Assembly (NCBI GenBank): GCA_036365515.1
Contig: CM070874.1
Location: forward strand, 173,947,797 to 174,011,796
Direction: 5' to 3'
Source: Torymus aiolomorphi
Lineage: Eukaryota > Arthropoda > Insecta > Hymenoptera > Torymidae
Length of the DNA: 64,000 nt
In this document: in pieces, positions 11,010 to 21,223 of the stretch
Layout of the letters: each line of letters begins with the position of its first letter
How positions within the stretch are numbered: position 1 is the stretch's first letter
Made by a program: the position numbers and the translations under genes
The notes under the pieces: model-generated
Told to the model about the DNA's origin: nothing
Database searches by the model: none
The model's input: the letters and a program-made list of their open reading frames with translations, nothing else

Positions 11010-11324
11010 TTATTTTCCACTGAATTCAATATTAGTCGCGTTGAGACAAGTCAAAAAGAGTTCGTACTTGTTTGCAGCATCTGCTAACTCATTGAAGAGC
11101 TTCTCGTCGTTTATTAAGGTAATTGATACTCTCTTCGGCAAAAACACCTCAAAATCGCTGTCCAGCTCAGCTATGACCTTCGTTCCATATTTTGTCGTCA
11201 CGATTTTTAGTTTTGTAACCATCAATTTGACATCTCGTGGTAGATCAGAGAGTTTTTTCGTAGGGAGAAATCCTCCACGAGCGATGGCGTTCAACTTTGA
11301 AAGATCCATCTGTAACATGTACAA
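11010..11324 (-). CDS. Conserved small Polinton protein, possible OB-fold
   Basis: A 104-aa intact frame. The N-terminus LSKLNAIARGGFLPTKKLSD is followed by alternating beta-strand-like segments (YGTKVIAELDSDFEVFLP) and a short C-terminal helix. The strand pattern, basic character and position next to the DNA polymerase suggest a single-stranded-DNA-binding OB-fold protein, but this is inference from pattern and I have no alignment. I recognise the same type of protein from other insect Polintons, where it is uncharacterised. It lies just downstream of polB on the same strand. Confidence 0.55.
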   Translation of the reverse strand: MYMLQMDLSKLNAIARGGFLPTKKLSDLPRDVKLMVTKLKIVTTKYGTKVIAELDSDFEVFLPKRVSITLINDEKLFNELADAANKYELFLTCLNATNIEFSGK

Positions 11325-13019
11325 CTGAGTTGATTATTTTTTTTTTAGTAATGAAAAAAAAGTCTCAATTTCAGATACTAACCTTAGATTTCTCTCGATT
11401 TTTTGTTAACTGGTTCGTCAAGGATCGTCTTAGAAGACCTCTTGAGAGAATCGTCTACGAGGAGTGGTCGTCGAGCTGCGAAGAGCGACTGCTGAGCAAT
11501 AAGGAGCGGATGTTGTGCAGCTAGATGCTGGTTGTCCCAATGTTCTACTTGCTGCTGCTGACTGCTGCTGCTAGGTGGTTCGACTGCTCGAATGAGGTCC
11601 GGCGGCCGCTGCTCCGCGTTAAATAGTGGGCTCTCCACTGCGGCGGTCGGTGGCTCGACCCCCTCCTTCTCTCGAGATGCGTCCTCATTGGCCGTTTGCG
11701 TTGCGGTGATTGGTGGTTTGACCCCCTCCTCTCGAGGTACTTTCTGATTGGTCCTCTCTCTCCCCACTATGCTGTAGTGACCCCAGGGAAGCGTATCTGT
11801 AGTGCCGGGCTGTAGCAACGCTTGTTATTGTGAGCACTCAACGCAATCTCTTTCTCTTTTTCTGTATGCAGATTGTGATGCCTAGATCGAATATTTCGTT
11901 GCTCTCGAGTGACGATGACGTTTTCACGAAGACACTTGATGTAGACGTCAAAGGTGATGGTGGCTTTAACCACAGAACTCTTGACACCTTTCGCCTTTTT
12001 TATAGGTTTTTGGTTCTGCACTTTCACGCTATACATCTTGCTTCGCAGCCCAACAAATTCCAACATGATCTCTCCATTACATTCGTCTTTCATCAAGCCA
12101 ACCTTCTTTTTATTCGCTCGTGGCATGTTGAACGGGTTGATCTCCGGATGGTCTGACGTGTCGAATTCATTAATATCCTGTCTCATCACGTTGTACATGT
12201 CGACACCTGTCACCTCGTATACCAGACTATCCGTATCGGTGTATAATAGCTTGCCCTGGTCACCTACACGAGCTCGCATTTAGTCATATTGGAACCTGTA
12301 GACTAATGTCTTGGACAAATCCAAAACTGCCAATCCGATGTAAATTGGTTTCCTTATGGAAATCTCCGTGCGTAATAGCTACACAGCAACAAGGTTTTCA
12401 TAAAAAATGTCACTGCTGTGAAAATTCGGTTTTGAAATAAGTGCTTCAGCTCCATAGCGACCTTTCCACTTAGTGACCAGCATCACGTCGACGCGTTTTC
12501 TCTCGTTTTCCATTGTTTTACCATAAACAGCGTTGTTGAACAGTTTGAAAAGCATTTTTTCAAACTCGTTTTTGGCTTCCTTTCGTTTCGCACTGTTCAA
12601 ATCAATATATTGTTTTAGCCAACGACTCTGTTTGAATTTAATAGCTCGATGTACTTTGACGAGAACTAAGCCATGTTTCAACGCCTGTTTAAGTGCTCGA
12701 TAATGAAGCACATAACGTTTTTTGTCGTGAAGCGTAGTCAAAAGTCCTCGTCATCGGAAATATTGAAGAAGTTTGGGTCGTTGACATTTTTCACCCACTC
12801 AAAGCCGCCATATGGTAAGGACTCAGTCATCGCCCAACCGTATAAGTTGTTGACGTCAAAATACATTAAATATTTCTCATCCTCGTCAACGTTATATCCT
12901 TCTTTCATATACGGGTTGTTCTCTTTTGCATAGCGATTGCAACACTGGCTGATTCCTCCCCGTATGCCTCGCTCAATAAACATTAACATGTCTACATCCG
13001 TAAGAAGTTCGAGTTTAAC

Positions 13020-13090
13020 CTGTAAAAAAAAAAGTTTATTTAAGAATAATAAAGGGATATATTTTTTTTGTTTAATAATTAAATTTATAC
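13020..13090 (-). other. Intron in Polinton-1 polymerase
   Basis: On the minus strand the exon ends in ACTCAG followed by GTATAA, and the next exon starts after a T-rich tract ending TTTTACAG. Removal joins the thumb-side exonuclease region to the palm region in frame. It is 71 bp long and AT-rich. Confidence 0.65.
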
Positions 13091-13760
13091 CTGAGTATTT
13101 TTGAGCATAGCATCCCATGTGAGACCGGGCGTTGTGTAGTAATGTGCGGGGTCCAACTCGTAAGCTTCTAAACAATTATTTCTAAAGTTTTCAAAAACTT
13201 CAGCCAGCAGTATAACGTCTGTCTTGAGATACAAGTCAGAATATTGCCCAAGATCTTGAACGTTAAAACTCTGCCAAACGTTTTGAGCATGCTCATAATC
13301 CTCCTCGCTGATGTTAGTGTTGTATAAACTGCTGAAAAAGTCATCCTTTGAAGGAAGATTCGACTCTTTCAGCTTTTCGAACGACGAGACATAGTCATAA
13401 GGGAATACCCCTTTTCTTTTTAAGAGTGCAATTTGTTCATCAGTGAATCCATCTTGCTTGAACATGCACTCTACAGTATCAAGCTTCTCCAAATATGATG
13501 ATAACTTGTTCAGAGACGAGGCCATAAATTTAAAAGAGTCTATAAATCTCAAATTTATGTCTGTACCTTCCACAAACTTCGTAAAAGATATATATTTTTC
13601 TTTTGTTTGTGGAAGTAATGAAACTCGTCCCGAGAAGCATGTCGCTATTTCTCTAATAAAGAGATGCGAATCGTATCCACTCAAATTATGAAATACTATT
13701 GGGATTGTTCTCGAGTCTTGGAAGCCGATGTCACATTTGTTGTGTGCAGCTCCACGATAT

Positions 13761-13822
13761 CTGTAATAATTTTAGAAATAATAGAAAATTAAAAGAAAAT
13801 TAATAAAGAAAATTAATAATAC
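13761..13822 (-). other. Probable intron in Polinton-1 polymerase
   Basis: A 62-bp AT-rich stretch on the minus strand between GTATTATT and ATTACAG, separating the HCHFTGKR block from the following conserved block. The join is one base out of phase, which could reflect a G-run length change at the donor. Confidence 0.5.
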
Positions 13823-14899
13823 CCTCTTTCCAGTAAAGTGACAGTGGTCACGAACTCTCTTGTCAGTGTCGGTGAATGGTATCTCACAAATGTGACATAT
13901 ACGAGCACCGTCGAACATTATTTTTTCGCTAGGTCTTAAGTCATTCATTGGTCGTGGATTTTTGTATGCATTATTTAGTTTCACAGCGAAAGAGTGAAGA
14001 CTTTGAACAAACCATTTAGCTGGAGATTCAGCATCTTCTCTTTCTTGCCTGTAGCTTTTATATTCAGAAAGACTGTTGTCATAGCTACATTTGACAAAAA
14101 AACCCACGCTGAATGGTTTGTGACTTTGGTAAGCTCGTTCATTGCCAGTCACTGGCTCTAATATACATTCAAAGTCTGTGTATATTACGAATGGAACTCG
14201 ATTTTTGCAACCAAAGTTTTTAAACTGTAAAATATTGTCTTTGATTGATGGGAGTGTAATTTTACACTTATTAATTTGTTCGCAGTCAATCGCATGCTTC
14301 GTCAGCTTCTCTTCAGTCCAGAAGAAATGTAAACATCTATCGCAGATGAAACTTTTCTGTCTCTGAGCAGATACCTGACTTCGTACAAGTCTTGATATAT
14401 TTTTTATCCATACATAGTGATGTTTAAATACTATGTCATGAGTCTCTCCCTCCTCCTCGCCCTCCCACTCCTCCTCCTCCTCATCCACATAATGACTTTC
14501 AACAAGAAGTAGATTAACATGCTTTTCCTGCTTGCGAGATGTCAAGTGTCGTGGTAAAACTTCGAAATTTTTTCCTTTTTTCTTCAAATAATAGATTATA
14601 CATTATAAATAATACATTCACTGAAACATCATTCTGTTTTTCAAATTTGCCAATTTTTTGAGGATCTACAGGAAATACAATCCCTTCAAAGTTGAGTTCA
14701 TTGTTGTATGCAATATATGAAGCTACTCAATTTGTATTGTCATTATTAGAGTGCAAGGCTGACAGAATAGCCCACTTAAAACATTGATCGTCATCATTTT
14801 TTACGTTAACACATGCCTTCTTGTTTTTGATGAATGAAGGTAAATCTATGTAAGAGCTACCCCTCATCGGATTAAACTTATAAATATTTATAACTAAAT

Positions 14900-15826
14900 T
14901 TAAAATCGATTTGAGGGACCAGCCTGATTCTCGCTCTGAAATTCTTCCATTTCCGTGTTGATGGGCTGCTGCACATTCATAACAAACCACTCATTTAAGT
15001 CTGTAGTTGAATAGATGGGAGCAGTCTTCGTATTAAAATATTTAATATCATCAATTTCTTCATCGTCTTTTACAATCGTGTACTCAGCAGCCAAGACTGT
15101 ATTAACTTTAAGAACAGGATGTTCCTCAAGAGCTTCAGTGACTTTCGTAATGAACTGCTTTTTAGCATCTTTCATGAAAGCTAATATATCAAGATGCCTT
15201 CGGTTAGTAATGACACCCGTTTTTATTCGATTTTCAAAGGCCGACTGGACGTCATCCCAAACGACTGTAGGATTATTCGCGGCTGTATCATTATTCTCGT
15301 TTAAACCAGCACCTACGTGATGTTCACTCAACAGATGTAGAACACTGTTAATAAGAGCAACCCCCGCTTGAAGTTTCTGCTTATCGGGCACTGACAAGTT
15401 TTGAGATGAATTTTGGGCTTTGAGTAGAGCGGCATGTCCCATCTCTATGTATGTGTTTATATCGTCAACAGTGCGACCACCAAGTATGGCTTGGTACGCT
15501 CTCCATAACGTATGAGCTGTATCCTTACAATCTTGAGCCATGTTTGAATTGTTTGAGTTACTCGGACCGGCGACTGCATGATTATTCGCGTTAACTCTTA
15601 CGCGACGTTCTCTTATCAAATTCATCACGTTTTTTATAAGCGTGACAGCGACTTCAAGTCTCAGCTTTTCGTCCTCTGAAAAGTCTCGCGATGAATTTTG
15701 GGCTCTGCGTAGAGCGATATCTCCCATCCATAACCATCTGTCGTCATCTTCATTAGCAACATCATTCCGAGTGTTCATGTACACTTTCCATATGTTAAGA
15801 CCTATATCCATAAACTCTTGTGTCAT
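14900..15826 (-). pseudogene. N-terminal duplicated helical module of Polinton-1 polymerase
   Basis: A 308-aa frame at the 5' end of the polymerase gene. Residues about 1-80 and 96-175 are two copies of one module: both start M-x-Q, have a W-x-x-Y segment, then a MGDIAL/MGHAAL turn, the block AQNSS, and a final long helix with V-x-LI-N-V-x-x-L. The linker between them is serine/asparagine-rich. After the second copy the frame continues with a globular region and then shifts into the polymerase frame near 14900-14990. I do not recognise the module; it may be the terminal-protein region or a separate small protein. The start at 15826 follows a TATA-like promoter. Confidence 0.6.
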
Positions 15827-15879
15827 CTTGATACAACTGCTCTCGACTACTCCGAGCAGAGGACTGACTTTCCGTCGTC

Positions 15880-16020
15880 AACGCAGCGCCTTTTATCTCT
15901 GAGCTGTGACGAGAGCTCGATTATGATTGGTTATGAGGTATAGGGTGGGGGAAAAACAATGTGATTCGTCAAAAACGAGCGGTGGAGGAAAAGCGCTAAT
16001 GAGAGGGCTATAAAAGTAAG
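15880..16020. promoter_or_regulatory. Bidirectional promoter between polymerase and 16129 gene
   Basis: On the minus strand a CCAAT box (ataaccaatcat, near 15930) is followed by gagataaaaggcgctgcg (near 15890-15905), about 65 bases before the polymerase start. On the plus strand gggctataaaagtaagcac (near 16005-16020) lies about 110 bases before the next gene. Both are good TATA contexts pointing away from each other in a 300-bp gap. Confidence 0.55.
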
Positions 16021-16128
16021 CACGCGAGATGAAAAATCTCATTCGCTTCTCCGCTCTCGTTCGAGAGCAGTCGCACCAGTCGCAGCAGTCGCAGCAGTTG
16101 CACCAGTTGCACCAGTTGCAGAAGCACG

Positions 16129-16723
16129 ATGAAGTACATCGTCGACGTGCAAGGATTCAAGATTACCTTAAACGAATTCGTTTTCAAGGAGACAGCCGTC
16201 GTCCCTCTCGAGGAAGACCCTACGCCGTCTGTCTTCCTCTTCAAACCACCTCATGCTTGGGAAAAGCTGTTGGACAAAAATAAGTCCGAAAATAGATGAC
16301 TTGAAGAGAATTTCCACGGAATTATGTGGAGAGCGGACAACATCCCGTACGAAGAGCTTAGCAACACTCTACGTGGCGTACTCGATGGGGCAGAGATATA
16401 TGTAAAAGGATTGGAGAAAACAAAATGGATGCAAAGATTTTTCTCTGACCGGTTAGTTATTAAAATGATGTTTTTCAAATATTTTTTTTTATAAAAGAGA
16501 AATTCTCAACAGTCATTTTTTTCTTTTCAGATCAGTTTTTAACATCGAGGATATGGGTTGTCCATCTTTAAGAAAGCTCCCAGTGGAACCTCTTTCATGC
16601 AACAATCATTTTGGTTGTGACTTTCGCGTATGTGCCCTTCGAAATGCAACGGCCATGAAAAAGTGGATGCTCGAGCAATGTGATAAAAGAATAACCGAAT
16701 CGTTGCATTTAATGTATAATTAA
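16129..16723 (+). pseudogene. Conserved Polinton protein (VDVQGF family), one stop
   Basis: It begins MKYIVDVQGFKITLNEFVFK, then a FLFKPPHAWEKL block, an in-frame TGA at 16297-16299, a HGIMWRADNIPYEEL block and YVKGLEKTKWMQRFF. A donor at 16452 and an acceptor ending at 16530 give a clean 79-bp intron (phase 2), after which the protein continues with NIEDMGCPSL and a cysteine-containing tail, ending at 16723. The same family is in Polinton-2 (35064-35769). I do not know its function. The first strand (VDVQG) resembles the opening strand of RNase-H-fold exonucleases but with Gln where Glu is usual, so this is only a hint. Confidence 0.6.
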
Positions 16724-17170
16724 TAATGTAAATTAAATATTGTATTAAGTGAATAAATTTATTTTCAATATATAACTTTCGTTCCGCAGAATTTATTATA
16801 AACTTCTTGAAAAAATAGATGAGAAAAAAAAAACAGCCCTTTTCAGGGCTTCAAACTTTTTAAACGTAAAACAAATATTATAAATTAATAACATATAGAA
16901 AAAATACTGCAAGTTTCCCTTTTTCAGAATATAAAAATTTCTAGAGAGGTTATTTCTCTGTAGGGAGGTTATCATCCTGCAAAACATAAAATTTTTTTTA
17001 TCATATGGAGGTTATTTGAGGTAGTAAAAGTTCTTGGTTGCCAAGATTTAGTAAAATCGTTGTAAGGATAACAAAATAGTTTATTCCTTGGACTGAAAAT
17101 CAGAGTGAGAGCGAGAAATGATAAAGAAATGACATACATGGGCGCGAAATACTCAAGTACAAAATCGCTA
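16724..17170. other. AT-rich Polinton-1 non-coding region
   Basis: It contains an AATAAA just after the preceding gene (near 16752) that could polyadenylate it, then a low-complexity A/T region. No gene is supported. Confidence 0.5.
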
Positions 17171-17189
17171 ACGTGAATGCATGTTCGAT

Positions 17190-18110
17190 CTATACTGCGC
17201 GATCGCCTACGCTCTCCCCTTCGACTTACTTTCCTGCACTAGAATTTTACTGCTATCGTACATTATATTTTGTATACACTTCCGGCTTCAGGACCAGCTG
17301 GGTGAATACGAGTGATAGCAAAGCAATAGCAGTAAAAAACTCGCAAGTACTGTTGCGCGGCGGGGGAGAGAAAACGAAACTCACGTGAGTAAAGAACACA
17401 ACGAAAAGAACGAAGCGCGCACACAGAAAACGCGATGAAACACGGGCCATTGACGTTGCGCAGGTGCTTGCCAACCCCTCCCCCTCAACTTACTTTCCAC
17501 CACGAACATTTTGTCATGGTCATGCCTTATCACTCGTATACAATTCCGGCTTCAACGCCAGCTGGTTGCATATGAGCGATAGTTGCAACCACTGTTAAAA
17601 TGCTCGTGCGTACTGTTTGCGTACAGAGGAGAGAAAAAACGAAGCACAAAGAACGAAGCGTGGACATAAAAAACGTAAGAGACGCGGAGGCACGAGCACA
17701 CGTCAACGCGCATGTGCTTGCCTAACCTCTCCCCCTCGACTTACTTTCCACCACGAGAATTTTGTCACTACCATGCCTCGTATACAATTCCGGCTTTAAC
17801 GCCAGCTGGTTGCATATGAGCGACAGATACAATAAGCGACAAAAACTCGCGCGTACTGTTTGCGTACAGAGGAGAGAACGAAACACGTGCACAAAGAAAA
17901 ACTGCGTGTATGCGCGCGATTCTTTGCTATTGCTCAAAATATATTTATGTTTGTTCCTGCGTTGAGAGAGCAACAGCAAAGAATATAAAATAAAGCGTGT
18001 ATCGACAATGCGACGAAGAAATGGCGCGAGCGACCGAGTACATGCGTGTACTCACCTAACCTCACTTTCCGCCGCTAGAATTCCTCGTGGAGTCTGCTTC
18101 ACCGTCCTGA
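17190..18110 (+). repeat. Degenerate ~250-bp tandem repeats in Polinton-1
   Basis: About three and a half diverged copies. Each has a pyrimidine run (ctccccctcgacttactttcc), a caattccggcttcaacgcc segment, ctggttgcatatgagcga, and a gtactgtttgcgtacagagg segment. Copies start near 17207, 17470, 17722 and (partial) 18050. Each holds the same gcatatgagcgayag box. There is no open reading frame in common, so this is non-coding subterminal repetitive DNA, possibly regulatory or a replication-related region. Confidence 0.7.
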
Positions 18111-18384
18111 GTGCAGCTATGCACTTGCGTGCAAATCAATCTCTCTCTTAAACGTAATCGCTTTCAAAGAAAATGACGAAGGCTGACCGTAGTCAACTTT
18201 TACGTCGTACTGTCGATCATTAATGCCAAGGTCCTTTAACTACTGAGAGGCGAAAGACTGCATGCATCCCGCAGACGGTTGCGCGAGAAGCCATAAGCGA
18301 AGGTGCGAGAGCGGGAAGGCGTGCTCGCGAACTAACGAAGTCGCACGTGCACTCGTTATATTTATATCTTCACTCTCGATGCCT

Positions 18385-18485
18385 CCTCTTCGAATTTTCG
18401 ACCAATCAGCGTACGAGCGGCGCCGGCGGTGCTCTGTCAACGAGTATAAAATGGAGCGCGTTGAGTGTAATAGCTCCAAAGTCGA
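18385..18485 (+). promoter_or_regulatory. CCAAT/TATA promoter-like block without a gene
   Basis: The sequence cgaccaatcagcg (near 18399) followed by gagtataaaatggagcgcg (near 18439-18458) has the spacing of an insect core promoter on the plus strand. No conserved frame lies downstream, so it may be the promoter of a lost gene or of a non-coding transcript. Confidence 0.4.
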
Positions 18486-18569
18486 GCACCGGATAACTGG
18501 CCAAGTTTCTCCGGGCTTATATAGCCGGGAGGGTCATTTTTCCGCGACGCGACCCCGGACATCGGCCGA

Positions 18570-18980
18570 ACGCTAGTACAAAAAAGAGGGGGCAGGCGTC
18601 ATAGCCCCCCTCTGTTGTGCGGGTATTCCTCAAATCCTCCACCTGGTGAACCCTTCCTCTTCGGAAAGGTCCTTATGGCGTTGGATGCCGAGGTCGACCG
18701 GACGTAGGAATAGGAGGGAAAGAGAGGATCGAGGGAACGAGCCGTGCGTGAGCACGAGTGGTCAGCCACCCGGGTGTCAGCTTGCCCTGTTCGGGTAAGC
18801 CACCCCGGCCGACTACTATCCTTTTGGGTCTTCCTATTCGGAAGGTCTGTCCGGCTCCAGGTGTCGGGGCCGACTGAGAGTCGTCGGCGCGCGCCGGCTC
18901 TATGCTTGCCGCTCCACGAGCCGCCACGCGGTGGTGGGAGTATGTGGCCGGCCGCTGGTGCGAGGCCATTTTTTATAATT
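18570..18980. other. GC-rich insert of unknown type
   Basis: A roughly 400-bp island of much higher GC than its surroundings, with several short hairpin-like motifs (cttcctcttcggaaagg; cctattcggaagg). Frames in both strands lack recognisable domains. It could be the 5' untranslated region of an rDNA-type LINE or another small insertion. I cannot place its ends exactly. Confidence 0.3.
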
Positions 18981-19185
18981 TTCCTATGAACTGTTTGTAT
19001 ACGGGGCTGTCAAATTCGGAAGCAGCAGTTGGATGATACTTCGAAAAATAGGGCATATGCCTAGGTTTAGATAAGTATTGAACAAGCATCAAAATTTTAA
19101 GGCAACCTGTTCAAGGCCTGCCGTACACCTGGCAGGGTCGGGGCGTTTTATCTACCTCTGAGGGGTATCTAATATTTGTCCATTG

Positions 19186-19947
19186 AAAGAATTTTCGAAA
19201 ACCAGTGGTGGGGGTAGAAATTTTGGTTTTTTGCTTATAACTCCAGAAGGAGCGCTCGGGTCGAAAAACGGACGAAATTTTCGGGGTTATCAACAGGGGG
19301 GACACACTTTTCACATACTATCAAATGACGTTGACAGAATTTTCGAAAATCAGTGGTGGGGGTAGAAATTTTGGTTTTTTGCTTATATCTCGAGAAGGAG
19401 CGCTCGGATCGAAAAACGGACGAAATTTTGGAGGTATAACAATAGGGCATACTTTCAATACACTATCGAATGACGTTGGCGGAATTTTCGAAAACCAGTG
19501 GTGGGGGTAGAAATTTTGGTTTTTTGCTTATATCTCGAAAAGGAGAGCTCTGATCGAAAAACGGACGAAATTTTGGGGGTGCAACAATAGGGGGGATATA
19601 CTTTTAATGTACTATCGAATGACGTTGGCGGAATTTTCGAAAACCGGTGGTGGGGGTAGAAATTTTGGTTTTTTGCTTATAACTCGAGAATGAGAGCTCG
19701 GATCGAAAAACGGATGAAATTTTGGGGGCGTAACAATAGGGGAAACATACTTTTAATATACTATGGAATGATGTTGACGGAATTTTCGAAAATCGATGGT
19801 GGGGGTAGAAATTTTGGTTTTTTGCTTATAACTCGAGAATGAGAGCTCGGATCGAAAAACGGACGAAATTTTGGGGATTTAACAATAGGTGGGACATACT
19901 TTTAATGTACTATCGAACGACGTTGACGGAATTTTCGAAAACCGGAA
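19186..19947 (+). repeat. ~149-bp tandem array next to right TIR
   Basis: Five full copies plus a partial one with period 148-150 bp, starting near 19188, 19337, 19481, 19630, 19779 and 19928. Each contains gaattttcgaaaaccagtgg, a tggtttttgcttat-like tract and gatcgaaaaacggacgaaat. Copies differ mainly by point changes and small indels. The array abuts the right terminal repeat directly. Confidence 0.85.
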
Positions 19948-20204
19948 GGGTTATAAAAAGTTCTACATATTTATAAGTAGATAAGCTATCAACCCGCTGA
20001 CCACTCGCCGCTGACCGCTCGCCGCTGGCCGCTGGCCTAGAGTCACCGATTCTGGAGTCGCAGCTCTGGAGTCAGTATACTTTCTGGAGTCAAGCCTGAC
20101 TGCAGAACTGCAGTCAGCTGTTTGACTCCAGAAAGTATACTGACTGCAGAATCCCCTTGACTCCAGAATCCCCATGACTCCAGAATCCCCATAGCTTATC
20201 TACT
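19948..20204 (-). repeat. Polinton-1 right terminal inverted repeat
   Basis: Inverted copy of 6134-6411, ending ...CATAGCTTATCTACT. Like its partner it is internally self-complementary. It has two rather than three of the 14-15 bp GC-rich units. Confidence 0.9.
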
Positions 20205-20210
20205 AGTAAA
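20205..20210. repeat. Polinton-1 target-site duplication, right
   Basis: agtaaa, identical to 6128-6133. The transposase reading frame resumes here. Confidence 0.92.
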
Positions 20211-20513
20211 AGTATTGATCTGAAAACTTCTAGTCATAAAAGGAAGTCATTAGGAGAAGTCGATTTGAAATCTATTGACTATACAAATGTTCCTGAAATA
20301 AAAAAATTAATGAAGAAAGTGCAGAATGAAGTATTATCACAACGTCAAACAATTATTAAACAACGAAAAGAAATAAAACGTCTAAGAATGAATATCTATC
20401 GTAATAAGACAAAAGTGAAAAATATGAAATCATTGATCTCTCATGTACAAGATAAAAAATTTATATCAGAAAATGTTTCATCGATTCTTCAAGTGAATAA
20501 TGACAAGATGTGA
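20205..20513 (+). pseudogene. Coiled-coil exon of P-type transposase
   Basis: It continues the exon cut by Polinton-1 at 6127-6133. The frame holds a Lys/Glu-rich coiled coil (about residues 25-75) as expected between THAP and catalytic domains in this family, where it mediates multimerisation. It ends at TGA 20511-20513. No convincing splice donor precedes this stop, so either the stop is a lesion or the real donor is degraded. Confidence 0.7.
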
Positions 20514-20604
20514 AAATTTATTCTATTATTTAAGTATATCAAGTCAATTATTGTTAGATTCTGAGAACAAGGTATTCTAATTTAGATGTTTGGAATTATA
20601 TAAA

Positions 20605-20685
20605 TGAATCGGTTCATGCAAAAAGGGCACTTAAGTGGATAGAATTTCCATATGTCTAAGGGCCCTTTTTGCATGAACCGATTCA
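20605..20685. repeat. 81-bp palindromic element
   Basis: Arms of about 31 bp (tgaatcggttcatgcaaaaa...) face each other around a 17-20 bp centre. It is a short foldback unit in the P-transposase intron. No target duplication is obvious. Confidence 0.7.
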
Positions 20686-20869
20686 AATATTTCTCCTAAT
20701 TTAAAAAATATAAAAATAATTTTTTTTATATGTTTTCATAAATGAAGAAAACAAATAATTAATTACTACACATCCATTATGGATTTAATGTGATTATTTA
20801 AGAAAATTATTTTTTTTTTTATACAAAACGTCATTTTATAGTATAAATATAAGTATCATGTCTAAAATA

Positions 20870-21135
20870 CATTTACAATTATAGCTATAAGTATACGCAC
20901 AATCATGTAAAAAACTAATTTTTCTTTATTTTATAAACATAAAATAAGATACATCGAAAAATTAAAAACAAATCATGTTAAATAAATTTATAATTAGAGT
21001 TTTATGTATACACACAATTATTTAAAAAAATAATTTTTAATTTACTTTATAAACATAAAATAAGATCCATCGAAAACAAATCATGTCAAATAGATTTATA
21101 ATTACAGTTTTATGTATACGTTTACTAACAATCAT
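20870..21135 (+). repeat. AT-rich tandem repeats (~110 bp)
   Basis: About two and a half copies of a unit containing tttataaacataaaataaga, catcgaaaa and caaatcatgt, with period about 105-115 bp. They lie in the transposase intron just before the LINE. Confidence 0.6.
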
Positions 21136-21223
21136 GACAAAAATCTGTTTCTAATGTAGTATAAAGTAATGTATTAATATAAATCAATGGCTTAATGGCT
21201 CAATAAATAATGTGTATTTATAA

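Larger units (their letters stand above)
11384..15826 (-). pseudogene. POLB: Protein-primed DNA polymerase B, Polinton type
   Basis: A family-B polymerase expected to replicate the element from terminal protein primers. Read from 15826 downwards: a duplicated helical N-terminal module; a conserved region at 14727-14990; zinc-binding C-x2-C and HCH near 13830-13900; ExoI (YTDFEC, near 14170); ExoII (SGYDSHLF, near 13670); ExoIII (DLYLKTDVILL, near 13220); motif A (YFDVNNLYGWAM, near 12850); motif B ([13 protein letters not shown], near 12520); and motif C (YTDTDS, near 12230). The tail ends DTLPWGHY plus a glutamine/proline-rich extension. Two introns are apparent (13020-13090 and 13761-13822). 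Breaks lie near 14900-14990, 14725, 14590, 12290-12370 and 11800. Confidence 0.88.
6134..20204. mobile_element. Polinton/Maverick element 1 (14.07 kb)
   Basis: A large self-synthesising DNA transposon related to adintoviruses. It begins with AG and ends with CT, as Polintons do, has terminal inverted repeats of about 260-280 bp starting AGTAGATAAGCTATGGGGAT, and is flanked by the 6-bp duplication agtaaa. It sits inside an exon of the P-type transposase. It carries a PLA2-like membrane protein, an A32-like ATPase, two conserved accessory genes, a chromodomain integrase, a small conserved protein, a protein-primed DNA polymerase and another conserved protein. Capsid and protease genes are absent. 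Almost every gene has a stop or frameshift, so this is an old copy. Confidence 0.93.

Noticed and set aside
16029..16283. 84-aa plus frame starting MKNLIRFSALV
   Set aside because: Out of frame with the conserved VDVQGF protein starting at 16129, which overlaps it and has homologues.
18262..18989. Plus frames 18262-18576 and 18744-18989
   Set aside because: Compositional frames in GC-rich DNA, no domains, and a promoter-like block lies inside the first.
6134..20204. A bracovirus or other polydnavirus proviral segment
   Set aside because: AG/CT ends, 6-bp duplication and Polinton genes explain it; no segment excision motifs or virulence genes were seen.
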